Below, piece after piece: positions 1 through 11,400 of a DNA stretch of 64,000 nucleotides. The notes beneath the pieces were generated by a model. The model did no database searches and had not been told where the DNA came from. It saw only the letters and a list, made by a program, of their open reading frames with translations. Every line of letters starts with the position of its first letter. The first letter of the stretch is position 1. The position numbers and the translations under genes are program-made. This DNA comes from Halichoerus grypus (taxonomy: Eukaryota; Chordata; Mammalia; Carnivora; Phocidae), in NCBI RefSeq assembly GCF_964656455.1, contig NC_135719.1, positions 5,559,163 to 5,623,162 of the forward strand. The letters are read 5' to 3'.

Positions 1-17
1 TAAAAAAAAAACAACAA

Positions 18-231
18 GGGGCGCCTGGGTGGCTCAGTCGTTAAGCGTCTGCCTTCGGCTCAGGTCATGATCCCAGAGTCCTGGGATCGAGCCCCGCATC
101 GGGCTCTCTGCTCCGCGGGAAGCCTGCTTCTCCCTCTCCCACTCCCACTCCCCCTGCTTGTGTTCCCTCTCTCGCTGTGTCTCTCTCTGTCAAATAAATA
201 AATAAAATCTTTAAAAAAAACAAAACAAAAA
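18..231 (+). repeat. CAN-SINE, full length
   Basis: It starts GGGGCGCCTGGGTGGCTCAG, the tRNA-Lys-like head, and ends with AATAAA repeats, TCTTT and an A-rich tail. Confidence 0.92.
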
Positions 232-999
232 CTACAAGATCTCGTCTGTGGTCAATATTCAATCTGAATGCAAAAGCCCAGCGTAGAGCCAGACCAGAGC
301 AGCCTGGGGCGTGCCCTGAGGGGCACTACTTTAGGGAGTGCTCTACAGTCTCTTCCAGTCTGGCCCACCCCACCCTAGCCAACAGGCACAGCTAGGGCAG
401 CTAGGTTCTCCTGAAAACAAAATCCAATCAGGCCTCGACTGAACTATTTCCCATTGCCCTCAGGAAACAGTTCAACCACTTTCAAAGGAAAGGATTTCTA
501 AAACCCCTCTTCAGGTTTGTCTCTTAATCTCTCTCACCAGCTCACTCCTTAAGACTCCAGCCAACTGACCTTCTGAGCATTTCCTGGACACGCCCCTCAC
601 TCAGCCATGTGTAGCTCTCAGTTGTTGATACGGTCATGCTTCTGTACATTACCTTCCACCTGCCATTACCTTCTTTGGACAGCTGTGGATTCCTCACAGT
701 CACTTCTCCGCCCGCCCCCCCCACCCCCCCATCCACCCTGTAGACCTTAGACTCAAGGGCAAGGACTACCAGATCTTATCCATCTTCATTTTACCAGACC
801 CTAGTGCACAGCAATTGTTCAATAAATGTAAAATGAGTGGCCTTGAGTTCCTGCCAAAGGCTCATTATGCCTCTAACTTCCAGCTACCTTCAGTTTATAA
901 GCTCTCACATATTGACAGATTTAAAAGCAGTGCTGCCTAGCTCTGTAACACATTCAGAGGGTAAAGTGATCACTTTTCTGAAGCATAAAAATCTAGCAC

Positions 1000-1800
1000 A
1001 TGGGAAAAGAATCTGAATAGACATTTCTCCAAAGAAGATATATAATGGCCAATAAGCATGTGAAAACACATTGAACATCACTAGTGAAATGCAACAACAG
1101 CCACTAGTGAAATGCAAACCAAAACCACAGAGAGATACCACTTCACAGGCACCAAGATGGCTATAATAAAAAAGACAGTTAAAAAAGAAAACAAAACAGT
1201 AGTAAGTGTTGACAAGGATGTGGAGAAATCGAAAGCCCTCATCCACTGCTGGTGGGAATGTGAAAATGGTGCAGCCTCCTTGAAAAACAGTCTAACAGTT
1301 CCTCAGTTGAACACAGAGTTACCATATAACCCAGATATTCCATTCCTTAGGTATTTACCCAAGAGAAATGAAAACATGTCCACACAAAACTCATATACAA
1401 ATGTTTATAGCAGCATATTTATAATAGCCAAAAAGTAGAGACAACCCAAAATGGCCATCCACTAATGAATAGGTAAATGTGATATACCTATCCAATGGAA
1501 TGTTATCTGGCAATAAACCTGGAAAACATTACACCAAGGGAAAGAAGCCAGTCACAAATGACAATGTATCATAGGATTCCATTTATATGAAATATCCAAA
1601 ATAGGCAAATGTATAAGAAACAGAAGTAGATTAGTAGTTCTGTGGGGCTGGGGTGTGGGGAGGGAGGAAGGTGGGAAAAGGGACTGACCTCTAATGGGTA
1701 TGGGCTTTTTGAAGGGATGATGAAAATGTTCTAAAACTGACTGTGGTGATAATTGCACAACTCTGTGAATGTACTAAAACCCATCAAACTCTATGCTACA
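1000..1800 (+). repeat. LINE-1 3' end (old)
   Basis: The stretch reads as the end of L1 ORF2 and the 3'UTR, for example the recognisable 'caaggatgtggagaaat' and 'cactgctggtgggaatg' phrases. An open piece of about 108 codons (1,112-1,438) is a decayed L1 remnant, not a host gene. Confidence 0.85.
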
Positions 1801-2089
1801 CAAAAGGTAAGAAATCATTCATTTGAGATCTTTTCCAGTCCAGTGATTTAGTTTCAAGAGACTGGGAAAATTGGACCTTTTTACAACCGTTTGTGTCCTT
1901 GGGAAGTATTTTTCTAAGTATCCTCAGCTTTTTGGTGATGTGTTAGAAGAATAAAAATCTCAAATTTGTACTTTTAGGGAAATGACCCGAATCTATTTAC
2001 AGGCAGTATGTAATTGCACCAAGAGAATTATTATGCACAGCGAATGCACTGAGGCATCTTACGATCATACAACTTTTTGAAACATCGAG

Positions 2090-2740
2090 TTATTCATTCA
2101 AAAATACTACTTGAATGTTTATTACATACAAGGTGCATTCTAAGTGTTGGGGATTCAGCACTGAACAAAATTGACATCCCTGCCCTTTTGGAGTTTACAT
2201 TCTAACAGTAAAAGAAAAGCGATCAATAAGCAAATCTTACATTAAATGGTGGAAAGTCCTCCCTGAGGTGACCTTTGAGCAAAGACCTAAAGGAGGTAAG
2301 GAATCAAGCCATGGGACATGTTGGGGAAGAGAGATCTAGGTAGAGGGAACAGCAAATGCCAACGTCTGAGGTAAGATAGAGCCTGGTAGGTTCAAGAAAG
2401 CGCAAGGACTTTGGTATGACTGGAGTAGAGTACAACAGGACTCCAGAGGCCTTTGTAAAAGGCAGAGAGGCTTTTACTCTAAAATATGAAATCATTGGAG
2501 GATTTTGGCTCCTGTGGTGACAATAAGCTTCAGGAGGCCAAGGCAGATGCAGGGAGACCAGTTAAAAGGCCAGTAGAACACAGCAAGAGATAACGACAGT
2601 GACCTGGACCAGGGCCGTGGCAGCAGAGCTGGGGGAGGAGTGAGACTGTGGCTGGGTTTTCAAAGTTAAGGCTAATCTTAGGAATGAAAGAAAGAGGTGT
2701 CAGGGTGATGTAAGAATTAGTATGAATGTTGTGAAGGGTG
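2090..2740 (+). repeat. Ancient mammalian interspersed repeat
   Basis: It contains phrases typical of a very common mammal-wide repeat ('attcaaaaatactacttgaa', 'gcaaagacctaaaggagg', 'gagggaacagcaaatgcc'). The family was not assigned with certainty; it may be L2-like. A related piece at 3,400-3,500 repeats the 'ctgcccttttggagtt' part. Confidence 0.55.
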
Positions 2741-3865
2741 GAACATTTTTTAATTCTTTGAAAACAGTACTGGCGTGAGAAGGGTCTCTAGAAGATTTGT
2801 AATTCCAAACACCCATTTTGCAACAGACCCAATAAGATTTGTTCAAGTAATGGAATCCAAGGGATGGTTCACTTTTACATTATAACGACAGCGTGCATGC
2901 TGCTTTTAGTTAGTGGCCCATTCATCTGCTGGAGGCTAGCTGTCCATTTGCTGTACAGACACTTGTTTTGGTTTTAACTGGCTCTGAGATCTACAAATCT
3001 CATGTCATTTAATTCTGTAAAAGCAATTTGGCTAAATTAGTAAACATAGCTAACTTTTTCAATTAAGTCACAAACCAAAAAACACTGCAGATTACGTGCC
3101 AGATTTTAAAAAAATAACAGCTTTATTGTATTTTTAAAACCCTGGCTGTTTTTTCCAATGGTACCATAATTGGTACTCAATTCCCATTCTCCGGAAGGCA
3201 AGCACTTGAAAAGAACGAGGGGAATTAGTACTTACGGAAGGAAGAACTTTCTACAGCCAGAGAGCAATCAACCTGACCAGTAACTACAAACTAACAATGA
3301 ATCATCACAGTGCCTCACCCACCCCTTTCAGAAAGTAGGGTTAACGTTTTTAGCACAAGACATTTTAACACAAGAGCCCTATGCCCTGGTATTATCCTTA
3401 TTTTAGAACAAAACTGACATCGCTGCCCTTTTGGAGTTGACCTTCTGAGAGCAAAAGGTGATAAATAAGCAAACCTTCCACTAAATGGCAGTAAGTGCTA
3501 CGGAGGGAAAATCGAGGGGACGAGGGGGCTAAGAGACAAGTGACACTCGGCGTGGCGAGTCCGGCCCCTACTCCAAGCCGGCCGCCCCTTCCCCAGCACG
3601 GCCGGGGGAGTCGTGGAAACCACCGGAGAGGAATTCCTTACTGGAGCTCCTGAACTTGCAGGGAAACCCGGCTATCTGGCCGAGTCAGGCAGAACGTTAG
3701 CACTGCAGCCCGACCCCGCGGAAGACACGGATAAACGGAACCGCTGACCGCCTTATTTAAACGGAAGCGAGAAGCCGGACCACAAAAGACGCAGGACGTA
3801 GAACAGGCCGCAGGTGCCAAGAGGCAGCACCTGAGAGGCGGGCGGGGCTCGCGGACACCGCGGCG

Positions 3866-3902
3866 CGTCCGGGCCTCGGGAGCCTCGGGAGCCTCGGGAG
3901 CC
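3866..3902. repeat. Tandem 9-mer in PRC1 CpG island
   Basis: GCCTCGGGA is repeated head to tail about four times, inside PRC1 intron 1 near the first exon. It is probably a length-variable GC-rich minisatellite. Confidence 0.7.
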
Positions 3903-4121
3903 CGCGGCCGCCGGGGCCGGTGCGCGGCAGGCCTTGCCTCCGCCGCACCGGGGCGCTCGGCCCGGGCGCCAGCTCAGCGCTCCCCAAACCTGCCGGCCGC
4001 GCCCGGGCCTCACTCGGCGCGGGCTGACGTACCACCCGCGCCCCGGGCCGCCTCGGGGGCCCCGCACCCGGGACGGGGGTCGCTCCCTCCCGCGTCCCCT
4101 CGACTCTCCCGCGGCCCGCAC

Positions 4122-4132
4122 CTTCTCCTCAT
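4122..4132 (-). CDS. PRC1: PRC1 first coding exon (partial gene)
   Basis: PRC1 (protein regulator of cytokinesis 1) cross-links antiparallel microtubules at the spindle midzone. Only the start lies here: on the minus strand, ATG AGG AGA AG is followed directly by a GTGCGG donor, giving Met-Arg-Arg plus a split Ser codon, which matches the known N-terminus MRRS with the exon break in the fourth codon. The ATG sits in a CpG island about 4 kb beyond the VPS33B 3' end, the spacing and orientation I remember for human PRC1/VPS33B. The rest of the gene lies left of position 1; no continuation (SEVLAEES) was recognised in 1-4,121. The 5'UTR probably runs to about 4,230. Eleven coding bases alone would be weak evidence; synteny and promoter architecture carry the call. 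Confidence 0.85.
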
Positions 4133-4779
4133 GGCGGACGCTCCAAGCAGCCGGCCGTCGAGGCCCCAGACCTCCTCCACGCGGGGCTGGGCGCAGCAAC
4201 CTCCCACAAGCACCGGCTGTCTTGCTTCAAGCCGCAGCTCCGGGAGCCGTTAGGTCACCGCGGAATTTCAAACCGAGCCCGAAGGCGGAGCAGCCCCGCG
4301 ATTGGCGCCCTGACCGGTCGCTCCTCGCCAAGCCACGCCCCCTGGCGGCGAGCCGCGAGCGCGCATTGGGTCCCGGCGCGCCGGGGTGAGGGGTGAGGGC
4401 TCGCGCGCTGGGCGTGGGAAACGCTCGCTCTCGGACTGGCGGTGGGGTCGCTGTCTGCGCCGGCGCCGGGTCTCGCCGGAGCCTGGAGGGCCGCCCCGGG
4501 CCGCCCCGCGTCGCCCCGCCCCGCGCCAGCTGCGGCGTGCGGGCCACACCCCGTCCCGGCCCTGTTTGGATTCGAAGCCCTGGCCCCGCCCGGAGGCCGC
4601 CGGGAAGGGGCGAGAACCGCAGCCAGCGGACTGGGCGGGAGCGCGCTCAGCAGGGAAGCCTGACGCTTTAACTCGTTTCCCCCGCGCAGGCAGATGGCGA
4701 GCCTGGAGCTGATCTCTGGTGGCAGCCTTGCCCACGTGCGGGAAGTCGTGCCCTCGAGGGCAAGGGAAGGAACGCTGCG

Positions 4780-4935
4780 TCCCTGCTCACGGGCCCGGCA
4801 CCCTTCTAGCCAGCGATCCCATTTAATCTCCAGGACAGCCCCGTTTGGTATTATCGCCATTTTACGCAGGAGAGAACCGGCTCTGAACGGCTTGAGGGAC
4901 TTACCCAGGTCACATGATTGGCACACAAATGGAGA
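4780..4935 (+). repeat. MIR-type SINE fragment
   Basis: It resembles the MIR core and 3' region: an 'atttaatctccaggacagcc' type start, 'attttacgcaggagagaa' and 'cttacccaggtcacatga'. Confidence 0.6.
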
Positions 4936-5153
4936 GCACCTGGGCATGGTTCTTTCAAATTACAGGGGTTTATATAGTTATACGAAAACTTTAAAACTCA
5001 AAATCGACATCAAAGCACTTTTGTATCCTATTTTCGCTGAATGTATGCTACATCCCTAAATGCTTATATATAGCTTTGTTTTCCAGTGATTCAGTTGCAT
5101 GATGTTGTGGCTGGAGGTACTTCGTAATTGAATTGTTTTGCTATCCGTGTGTA

Positions 5154-5530
5154 TTTTTTTTTTTAAGATTTTATTTATTTTGGGGCGCCTGGGTGGCTCA
5201 GTCAGTTAAGGGTCTGCTTTCGGCTCAGGTCATGATCCCAGCGGCCTGGAATCGAGCACCCGCATCATCGGGAGCCTGCTTCTCCCTCTCCCTCAGCCTG
5301 CCTGCCTGTCTGCCTACTTGTGCTCTCTCTCTGTGTCAAATAAATAAAGAAAATCTTAAAAAAAAAAAAAGATTTTATTTATTTTGAGAGAAAGAGAGTG
5401 AGTGAGAGAGAGCACAAGCCAGGGGCAGAGGCTGAGCAAGCAGCCTGATGCGGAACTCGATCCCAGGACCTTGGGATCATGTCCTGAGCCGAAAGCAGAC
5501 TCTTAACCGACTGAGCCATCCAGGCACCCC
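5154..5530 (-). repeat. CAN-SINE interrupted by a second CAN-SINE
   Basis: A minus-strand element begins with a T-run plus AAGATTTTATTTATTTT and ends with GAGCCATCCAGGCACCCC. It is split by a plus-strand element at 5,182-5,368, and the host sequence resumes at 5,369. Confidence 0.9.
5182..5368 (+). repeat. CAN-SINE inserted in an older CAN-SINE
   Basis: The plus-strand element is flanked by a perfect 17-bp target-site duplication, AAGATTTTATTTATTTT (5,165-5,181 and 5,369-5,385), in the A/T-rich tail of the host SINE. Confidence 0.9.
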
Positions 5531-5534
5531 ATCA

Positions 5535-5900
5535 ATGGATATTTAGACTGTAATTTTTACAAATAAATGTCTTCAGACATAAATCGCATCTTGCATTATT
5601 TTCTTACATTTGATTCCTAGAAGAGTAGCTACTGAACACTCTCCTTCCAGAAGGATTGAATTAATTTGCCCTTGCCACTATGGAAGCCTCTCACCCTCAA
5701 GAGCTCTGAGTATTACTGTCCTTTCAAATCTCTGCTAGTTTCACAGGCAGAAAGTGTCATTCCCTTGTTTGATTTGCACTTGCTGGATTATAGCTGAAAT
5801 CGCACATTTTCCCTCAGTGTATTGGCCATCTATGACTTCTGTGACTCCTTTTCATTTGCCTTTTCCATGAAGGAAAAGTAAAGGATGCTTGTTTGCTTCA
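5535..5900 (-). repeat. LINE-1 fragment (old)
   Basis: The sequence resembles the reverse complement of an old L1 3' region (for example 'tttgattcctagaagagt'). It is diverged and its boundaries are uncertain. Confidence 0.45.
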
Positions 5901-5949
5901 CCTGCAGGACCATGTTTCTCTCTTTCGGAAGGACTTAACTGGAGCTTTT

Positions 5950-6167
5950 TTTTTTCTTTTAAACTTTTTTTTTTTAAACATTTTTTCTTTATTTATTTGA
6001 CAGAGAGAGAGACAGCGAGAGAGGGAACACAAGCAGGGGGAGTGGGAGAGGGAGAAGCAGGCTTCCCGCCAAGCAGGGAGCCCAATGTGGGGCTCAATCC
6101 CAGGACTCTGGGATCATGACCTGAGCCGAAGGCAGACGCTTAATGACTGGGCCACCCAGGCACCCCC
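5950..6167 (-). repeat. CAN-SINE
   Basis: Minus-strand element. The flanking duplication is AACTGGAGCTTT (5,937) and AATTGGAGCTTT (6,169). Confidence 0.88.
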
Positions 6168-6689
6168 TAATTGGAGCTTTCAACATCCTTTAACTCGTCA
6201 GCAGCACACCAAACATTCCGATGGCTGATGGAGTGAGCCGTAGACACCACTTTTTAAATTTACTTGCACTTTGTTGATTAACTTGAAAGTTATTCAGAAA
6301 GCTTCAAAAACTTGCAATCTTCAAGCACGTTCCCAGGGCCAGCATCCTAAGTACCCAGAGATAAGATAATTTTGCTATCATGTCTTCGCACTGTAGTTCT
6401 GAAGCCAACGAAGTCATAGAACCATTGGAAGATATCCACTCAGAGCATGTACTCAGCATGTAAAACACTGTGCTGTGTGTTTGAGCAGGACCCTGTTACA
6501 GGATTGGACAGCATTGTTCTAGAATGCAAGTGCGCTGCCACGGTCTATTTCCTTGGTCACAGGGTCGTCTGACTGCCACATATTCTTTATACAGACTAAC
6601 AGCCCTCTCAGCAGTGTCTTTGATCCTACACAATAGCTTGACATAAAAATAGTAAAAATTCTAGCTGGATACCTGAAGTAAGCATTTTC

Positions 6690-7690
6690 CTTGGAATATG
6701 CACTGACACAGCACTCCTCTATGGAAAGAATAGTTTTGATGATCCAACAACACAGATTTGGATCTTTCTTTTAGTAAGTGGCAGATAGGAAGCCGAGCGA
6801 CTGGGAGGGACAGTCTTGCAAAAGCCCAGGCAAAAAATATTAAGGATCTCTGACATGGGGATGGTGAGGACAGGATGAGCCAGAAGCATTTAGAAATAAT
6901 GGGTAGTGGGACCAGCTGAATGTGGGGGATAAAAGAAAACATCTGAGGGCGCATCAGTCGGTTAAGAAGCTCTGGGTGGCTCAGTCGGTTAAGCAACTGC
7001 CTTCAGCTCAGGTCATGATCCTGGAGTCCCAGGATCAAGTCCCGCATCGGGCTCCCTGCTCAGCTTCTCCCTCTGACCCTCCCTCAGCTTCTCCCTCTGA
7101 CCCTCCCCGCTCTCATGCTCTCTCTCTCTCTCATTCTCAAATAAATAAATCTTTAAAAAAAAAAAAAAAAAGGCAACACACTGAAAATAAAACATCCGAG
7201 GTCAAGGTTAGAATTTCTTTCATGAACAAAACTTGGGTAGATGATGATGTCAATTACAGGAATACAAGAAGAGGAGCAGATTGGGGGATTCAAAGTGAGG
7301 ACAAGAGGCTCAGTTTGAGAGTTTTTTAGACACGCTGAGTTTGAAGGGCCTGTGGAACGACCAAGTTGGAAATACTAGTGTGAAGCTCAGCAGGAAGATG
7401 AAAGCTTGACATCTGGAAGATGAAAGCTTGACATCTGGACAGAGAGGGCATAGGCAGAGACAAGTAATCCAAGGAGACAGAAGCACAACCCAGGAGACCA
7501 CAGGAGGACAACAAAAGAGTGTCACGGAAGCTGAACAGAAGAAAGGAAAAGTGGTTATCAGGGAGGTCAAGTTAGAGGAGGACCAAAAAGAGACTGATGG
7601 ATGTGGTTACAGTTCACAATTTTTAAAAGGTCAAGGGAGAGAAAGGCCACTAAAATCAGCAGTTGCGGGGGGGCACTGGTGACCTTTTTA
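6690..7690 (+). repeat. Ancient interspersed repeat, split by a SINE
   Basis: The sequence resembles the same old mammal-wide family as 2,090-2,740 and is interrupted by a CAN-SINE (6,947-7,188). At 7,395-7,438 a 22-bp unit beginning GAAGATGAAAGCTTGACATC is duplicated in tandem. Confidence 0.45.
6947..7188 (+). repeat. CAN-SINE with partly duplicated head
   Basis: The head phrase CAGTCGGTTAAG occurs twice near the left end. The flanks share AAAACATC(T/C)GAGG. Confidence 0.8.
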
Positions 7691-7827
7691 GGAGCACTGT
7701 TTGCTGATGGCTGAGCCTGCTCTAATGGGACACAATCCTTCATTCTGCAATAAGAGACAAATGCTTAATACTGAAGTGCCTCCTGAAGTTAAAACAGTAA
7801 CAAACTCATCTTTTCTAAAATATAAGC

Positions 7828-7920
7828 TCTACCTGGCTGCCTCAGTTGGTAGAGCGTATGACCCTTGACGTCAGGGTCATGAGTTTGAGCCCCACATTGG
7901 GCAAAGGTTTACTTATAAAG
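7828..7920 (+). repeat. Short old CAN-SINE
   Basis: An early-type tRNA-derived head (CTGGCTGCCTCAGTTGGTAG) is followed by GAGTTTGAGCCCCACATTGG. It lacks the long CT-rich part of the younger elements. Confidence 0.75.
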
Positions 7921-8157
7921 TATAATGAACCGCACAATTTTAGAACTGGAAGGGTGCTTACTGATCATCTATCTGATCGATCCCCCTCATTTTACAGTTG
8001 AGGAAACTCTGGTATAGGGCAAGTTTCAGGAGAGAAGCAGACCAGGCCCAGAGCTACTGCAGAGTCCAGACCGCAGAACCCATGAAGCCCCCCTGTGCTT
8101 CGCTAAGAAGACAGAAGTGCGTGTTGAGAACTAAACATGACATTGGAGAGTAGAGGC

Positions 8158-8163
8158 TTTATT
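8158..8163 (-). terminator. VPS33B: VPS33B polyadenylation signal
   Basis: TTTATT on the plus strand gives AATAAA on the minus strand, about 275 bp after the TGA stop (8,437-8,439). It is the first good signal after the stop, so the 3'UTR is probably about 300 nt. Confidence 0.7.
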
Positions 8164-8436
8164 TACAATGATACTCAAACAGGACTTAGTAAACGGTATC
8201 TCTTCCTCCTCGTATCTTTTCAGCACAAGCTGTACTTCATACACAAAACGGAGACATATCCTGGGGTCGGAAGTGAGCGCTCTCCTCAGATAATTTCTCT
8301 AAATCCCGAGTCAGTTCTGAGCTCCCCGGCTCTTAGTAGGGTAGTTGGTAGACACTTGGTTAGCAGCTGGGACCAAATTCCTGCATCCCGCAGGGAAACG
8401 TGTTCAGGGAAGACGTCGACACCAGCAGAGAGAACG

Positions 8437-11400
8437 TCAGGCTTTTACCTCACTCATGGCTTCCATGAGGCGAGCGCTGTTCGTGACCGCCGTCGTTAGA
8501 AAAATGAACCTGCACCCTGTGGAGTCAAAAGCACCAGCACACGTGACTAAGAGCAGACCAGAGGCCCCCGCGACGAGCCCCGGCCAGCCGTCCAGTTCCA
8601 GAGCCCTGACTGGACCAGAGCAGCAGGTTACAGACACAGACGTGTCAGTGCCACCCTCCCGGGCATGACGACTTGCTGCACGTGGTGGAACTGGGCTCCC
8701 TGCACTGGAACCCGCAGCCGGACTACAGCAAGCGGCGCCCAGAGGCCCGCCGGGAAGCCTTCTGAGCACCGCCCTGTGTCCCCCAGGTCCCTCTTTCTGT
8801 TCTCTCTTACCTTTCTCTCTGCCCAGGAACCGGAGGGCTGAGATCTCCGAGAACGTGCAACCGCCCAAGAACACCACCAGGATGAGGCGCAACGACTCGC
8901 TGGAAGCCTTGTCCTCCTTGGTCATGTCTGCGGAGATCAGGCCAGACTCCGATCTCCCGTGGCGCCCCCAGCCCCCCTCCCGCCCCACCCTGACCGCAGG
9001 GCCAGCCGCGCACCTGTGAAGGCCAACTCACTGCAGTTGAGTAGCCGCACCACTTCGTCCAGACCCTGCCAGCTTCGTCGTTCCAGCACCTGGGAGGCCC
9101 GGGGTTCAAGTCTGAGACCCTATCCGGCTGAGGAAGGGGAGGTCGCAGCAGCCAGACTGTCACGTCTCTTGTTAGTTACGGGGGTGGCTGAAAGTTGGAA
9201 TAGGCCAGGGACCAAGAGAAAGCAGAGAGTGAAACAGGAACGGCAGCGGGTCGCTTATTCTCACCTGCTCGATGAGTCGGCAGCTCAGGGGCACGTAAGC
9301 GCCACTGAAGACATACGCCATGTCCCGTGGCACTTTCAGATCATACTCGCCATCCACACGTGGGATCTAAAGGGCAAAGGGGACTACGTGAGGCACGTGA
9401 CAACTCACCTCCCCAGCCTTTTACCCGGTCAGAGAAAAGTACATCCCCCCAAACGGGTCTTATTTCAGCTAAAGGGAAAACCGGCAAAAGCCCTAAAAAA
9501 ACCCCAAAAAACAAAAAACCATAACCAAAGATTGAAACTTTTGTTCAGTACCCACTGATTCTCCTGAACGAGTTCCCCTGTGCTCCCTATGAAGGGCTGG
9601 AAATTAAAGATGCCCTGCTGCCGATCCCCTGGTGACAGGGGACATGTCTGTCACTGATGCGGCACTCAGCCTATCCTCTGGCCTTGGTGGGTGCTTGTTA
9701 CAGGTTTATTAAGGGAATGCATCTTTTGTGTCTTGTCTCATTATTAAATTAAGCTCATGCTATGATGCTACCAAATGAAAGGATCTTTATAAAAACAAAA
9801 CAGCAAAGAGATGTTGGGGATTCAAAGTACTCTGCAAAGGACTGGACCCACGGCTTCCCCATCCATCCTGAATCTACGTACCAAATTCAGCTTCTTGCTG
9901 ATGGCACGGAAATTGCTCCTCTTGGCCAGAGAACTGAAGGCATCAGTAATCTTTCCTGGGAAGGAAATCTGTGCTGGATCTCATCGAAGATTGACGGATT
10001 CGTGACCCTAACCCCAGGTGATACCACTCAGGAAATGACAAATAGCAGGACCTTGCAAGTAGCAGGACCGCTCCCGGCTCGAGGCCCTCCTCAAAGCCGT
10101 TCCCCTAAGATTCCCTGGAACTGATCAAGACACTTGCCACCCTTCGCCCCACCAGTCTTCCTACAGGGTACCGGCCGTCCACTCAGTGCAATCTACAGAG
10201 TGATCCAAGCTCACTGGTGAAGTGTGTGGGCCTCAGAGTCAACCGACCTGGGCTCAAATCTGACTTACTCACGGAGGGACCTTAAACAAGTCACTTAACC
10301 TCACTCAGCCTGTTTCCTTCTCTAGAAAATGGAGGTTAGAAGCTTACGTTTGTGAGGATTAGGTGAGAAACTGGTATCTACAGGTCTCAGCACATGGTAA
10401 GTGTTCAATAAAGGGAACGTGCCCCTGCTAGCAGACGCGGTAGTAATGCCAGGAAGAGTGAAGGATCACACCCTCCTTCCCCAGCTCGTTCCCTCCCTCC
10501 CAGGGAGCTCTGGCTGCTGCGAGGAGAGAGGACTCTGGCCAGGGAAGGGGTTCCCTGCGCTCCCTGCTCACCTGCAGCCTTGTCTGTCACCAGCTTGCTC
10601 ACTTTACTCTCCACAGCTGTGAGGGTGTCCCCCGGGGCCTGCTCCGTGAGGAGCCCCGCTCGCCGCAGATTGGAGAAGGTCAGCAAGTGCTCAGGGCCGT
10701 AGCTCTGAAGAAAATGCAATTCAGTCATTTACTGAGCATCCGCCACACCAAGGTCTAACACTGTCAGGGGATATGGAGGTGAGGGACAGAAGGGCTATGC
10801 ATTCTGTGCCCTAAAGAAATAACCAAACACCAAACGAAGGAGGAAAAAAAAGAAAAGCATGAAATTATGAGAGAAGAGAGAAAGCCATTGATGGGAGGGT
10901 GCTGGGGAGGGCTTCAGAGATGAGGTAAGACTAGAGAAAGACCTGCAAGGAAGGCCGTATCAACCCCTCACAAGATGCTAAAGTGAGGGAGAGCCCCAGG
11001 GGTGAGGACTCACCACCTGGTCCGACAGCTCAATGGCCCCAGCGCTCCCAGCACCAGCCGCCCGCCAAGAGAGCAGGGAATGGGGGAGATGGGCAGGGGG
11101 AGGGTCTCTGCGTGCTGAGAGGCTGACTGTCCCGAGATGCTCTAAGAGGGAGGCCAGATTGGGAGCAAAATGGGGATGCAGACAGGAAAGAGGCCATTTC
11201 TTCTGCCTCTTTCAGAAGTGCCAATGACCTCCCTCCACCCAGTTCCCTCCAGAGTTCATTGTCATGGACTTACCTGCAGATACTGTGTTTTCAGAGATCG
11301 GTAATCCTTGGGAATCAAACCTGAGGGTCAGGAAGATAAGACAGGTTCACGCGAACACCAGCTGAGGTGTCCTGAAATCGACAGCCATACCAACCCACCC

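Larger units (their letters stand above)
1..4121 (-). other. PRC1 intron 1 (right part)
   Basis: This stretch runs from the window edge to the PRC1 exon 1 donor. It holds a CAN-SINE (18-231), an old L1 3' end (about 1,000-1,800), and an ancient repeat fragment at 2,090-2,740 with a related piece at 3,400-3,500. From 232-1,000 and 2,740-3,400 I see only unique-looking intronic sequence. No coding exon was recognised. Confidence 0.6.
3540..4720 (-). promoter_or_regulatory. PRC1: PRC1 CpG-island promoter
   Basis: A very G+C- and CpG-rich stretch surrounds the PRC1 start codon. Reading the minus strand toward the gene, it holds CCAAT boxes (plus-strand ATTGG at 4,365-4,369 and 4,301-4,305), then a CHR-type TTTGAA (plus-strand TTCAAA, 4,267-4,272), then the 5'UTR and ATG at 4,132. 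The CCAAT box nearest the gene lies about 30 bp upstream of the TTTGAA. NF-Y boxes followed by a CHR element are the known layout of DREAM/MMB-regulated G2/M genes, a class that includes PRC1. The island extends to about 4.7 kb, so a divergent plus-strand transcript (human has PRC1-AS1) is possible but is not shown by the sequence. Confidence 0.75.
4240..8130. other. Intergenic region between PRC1 and VPS33B
   Basis: This lies between the PRC1 promoter and the VPS33B poly(A) site. It contains CAN-SINEs, including a nested pair (5,154-5,530), MIR and L1 fragments, and ancient repeat sequence at about 6,690-7,690. Both edge genes are on the minus strand. No conserved coding sequence was seen. 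Confidence 0.65.

Noticed and set aside
18..231. tRNA-like A/B-box sequences at SINE heads
   Set aside because: These are CAN-SINE heads derived from tRNA, followed by SINE bodies and tails. They are not tRNA genes.
1112..1438. 108-codon open frame
   Set aside because: It lies inside an old L1 ORF2 remnant.
4255..4947. 230-codon open frame (minus) and neighbours at the PRC1 island
   Set aside because: Composition is typical of CpG-island noise with no recognisable domain. Overlapping frames on both strands are equally long.
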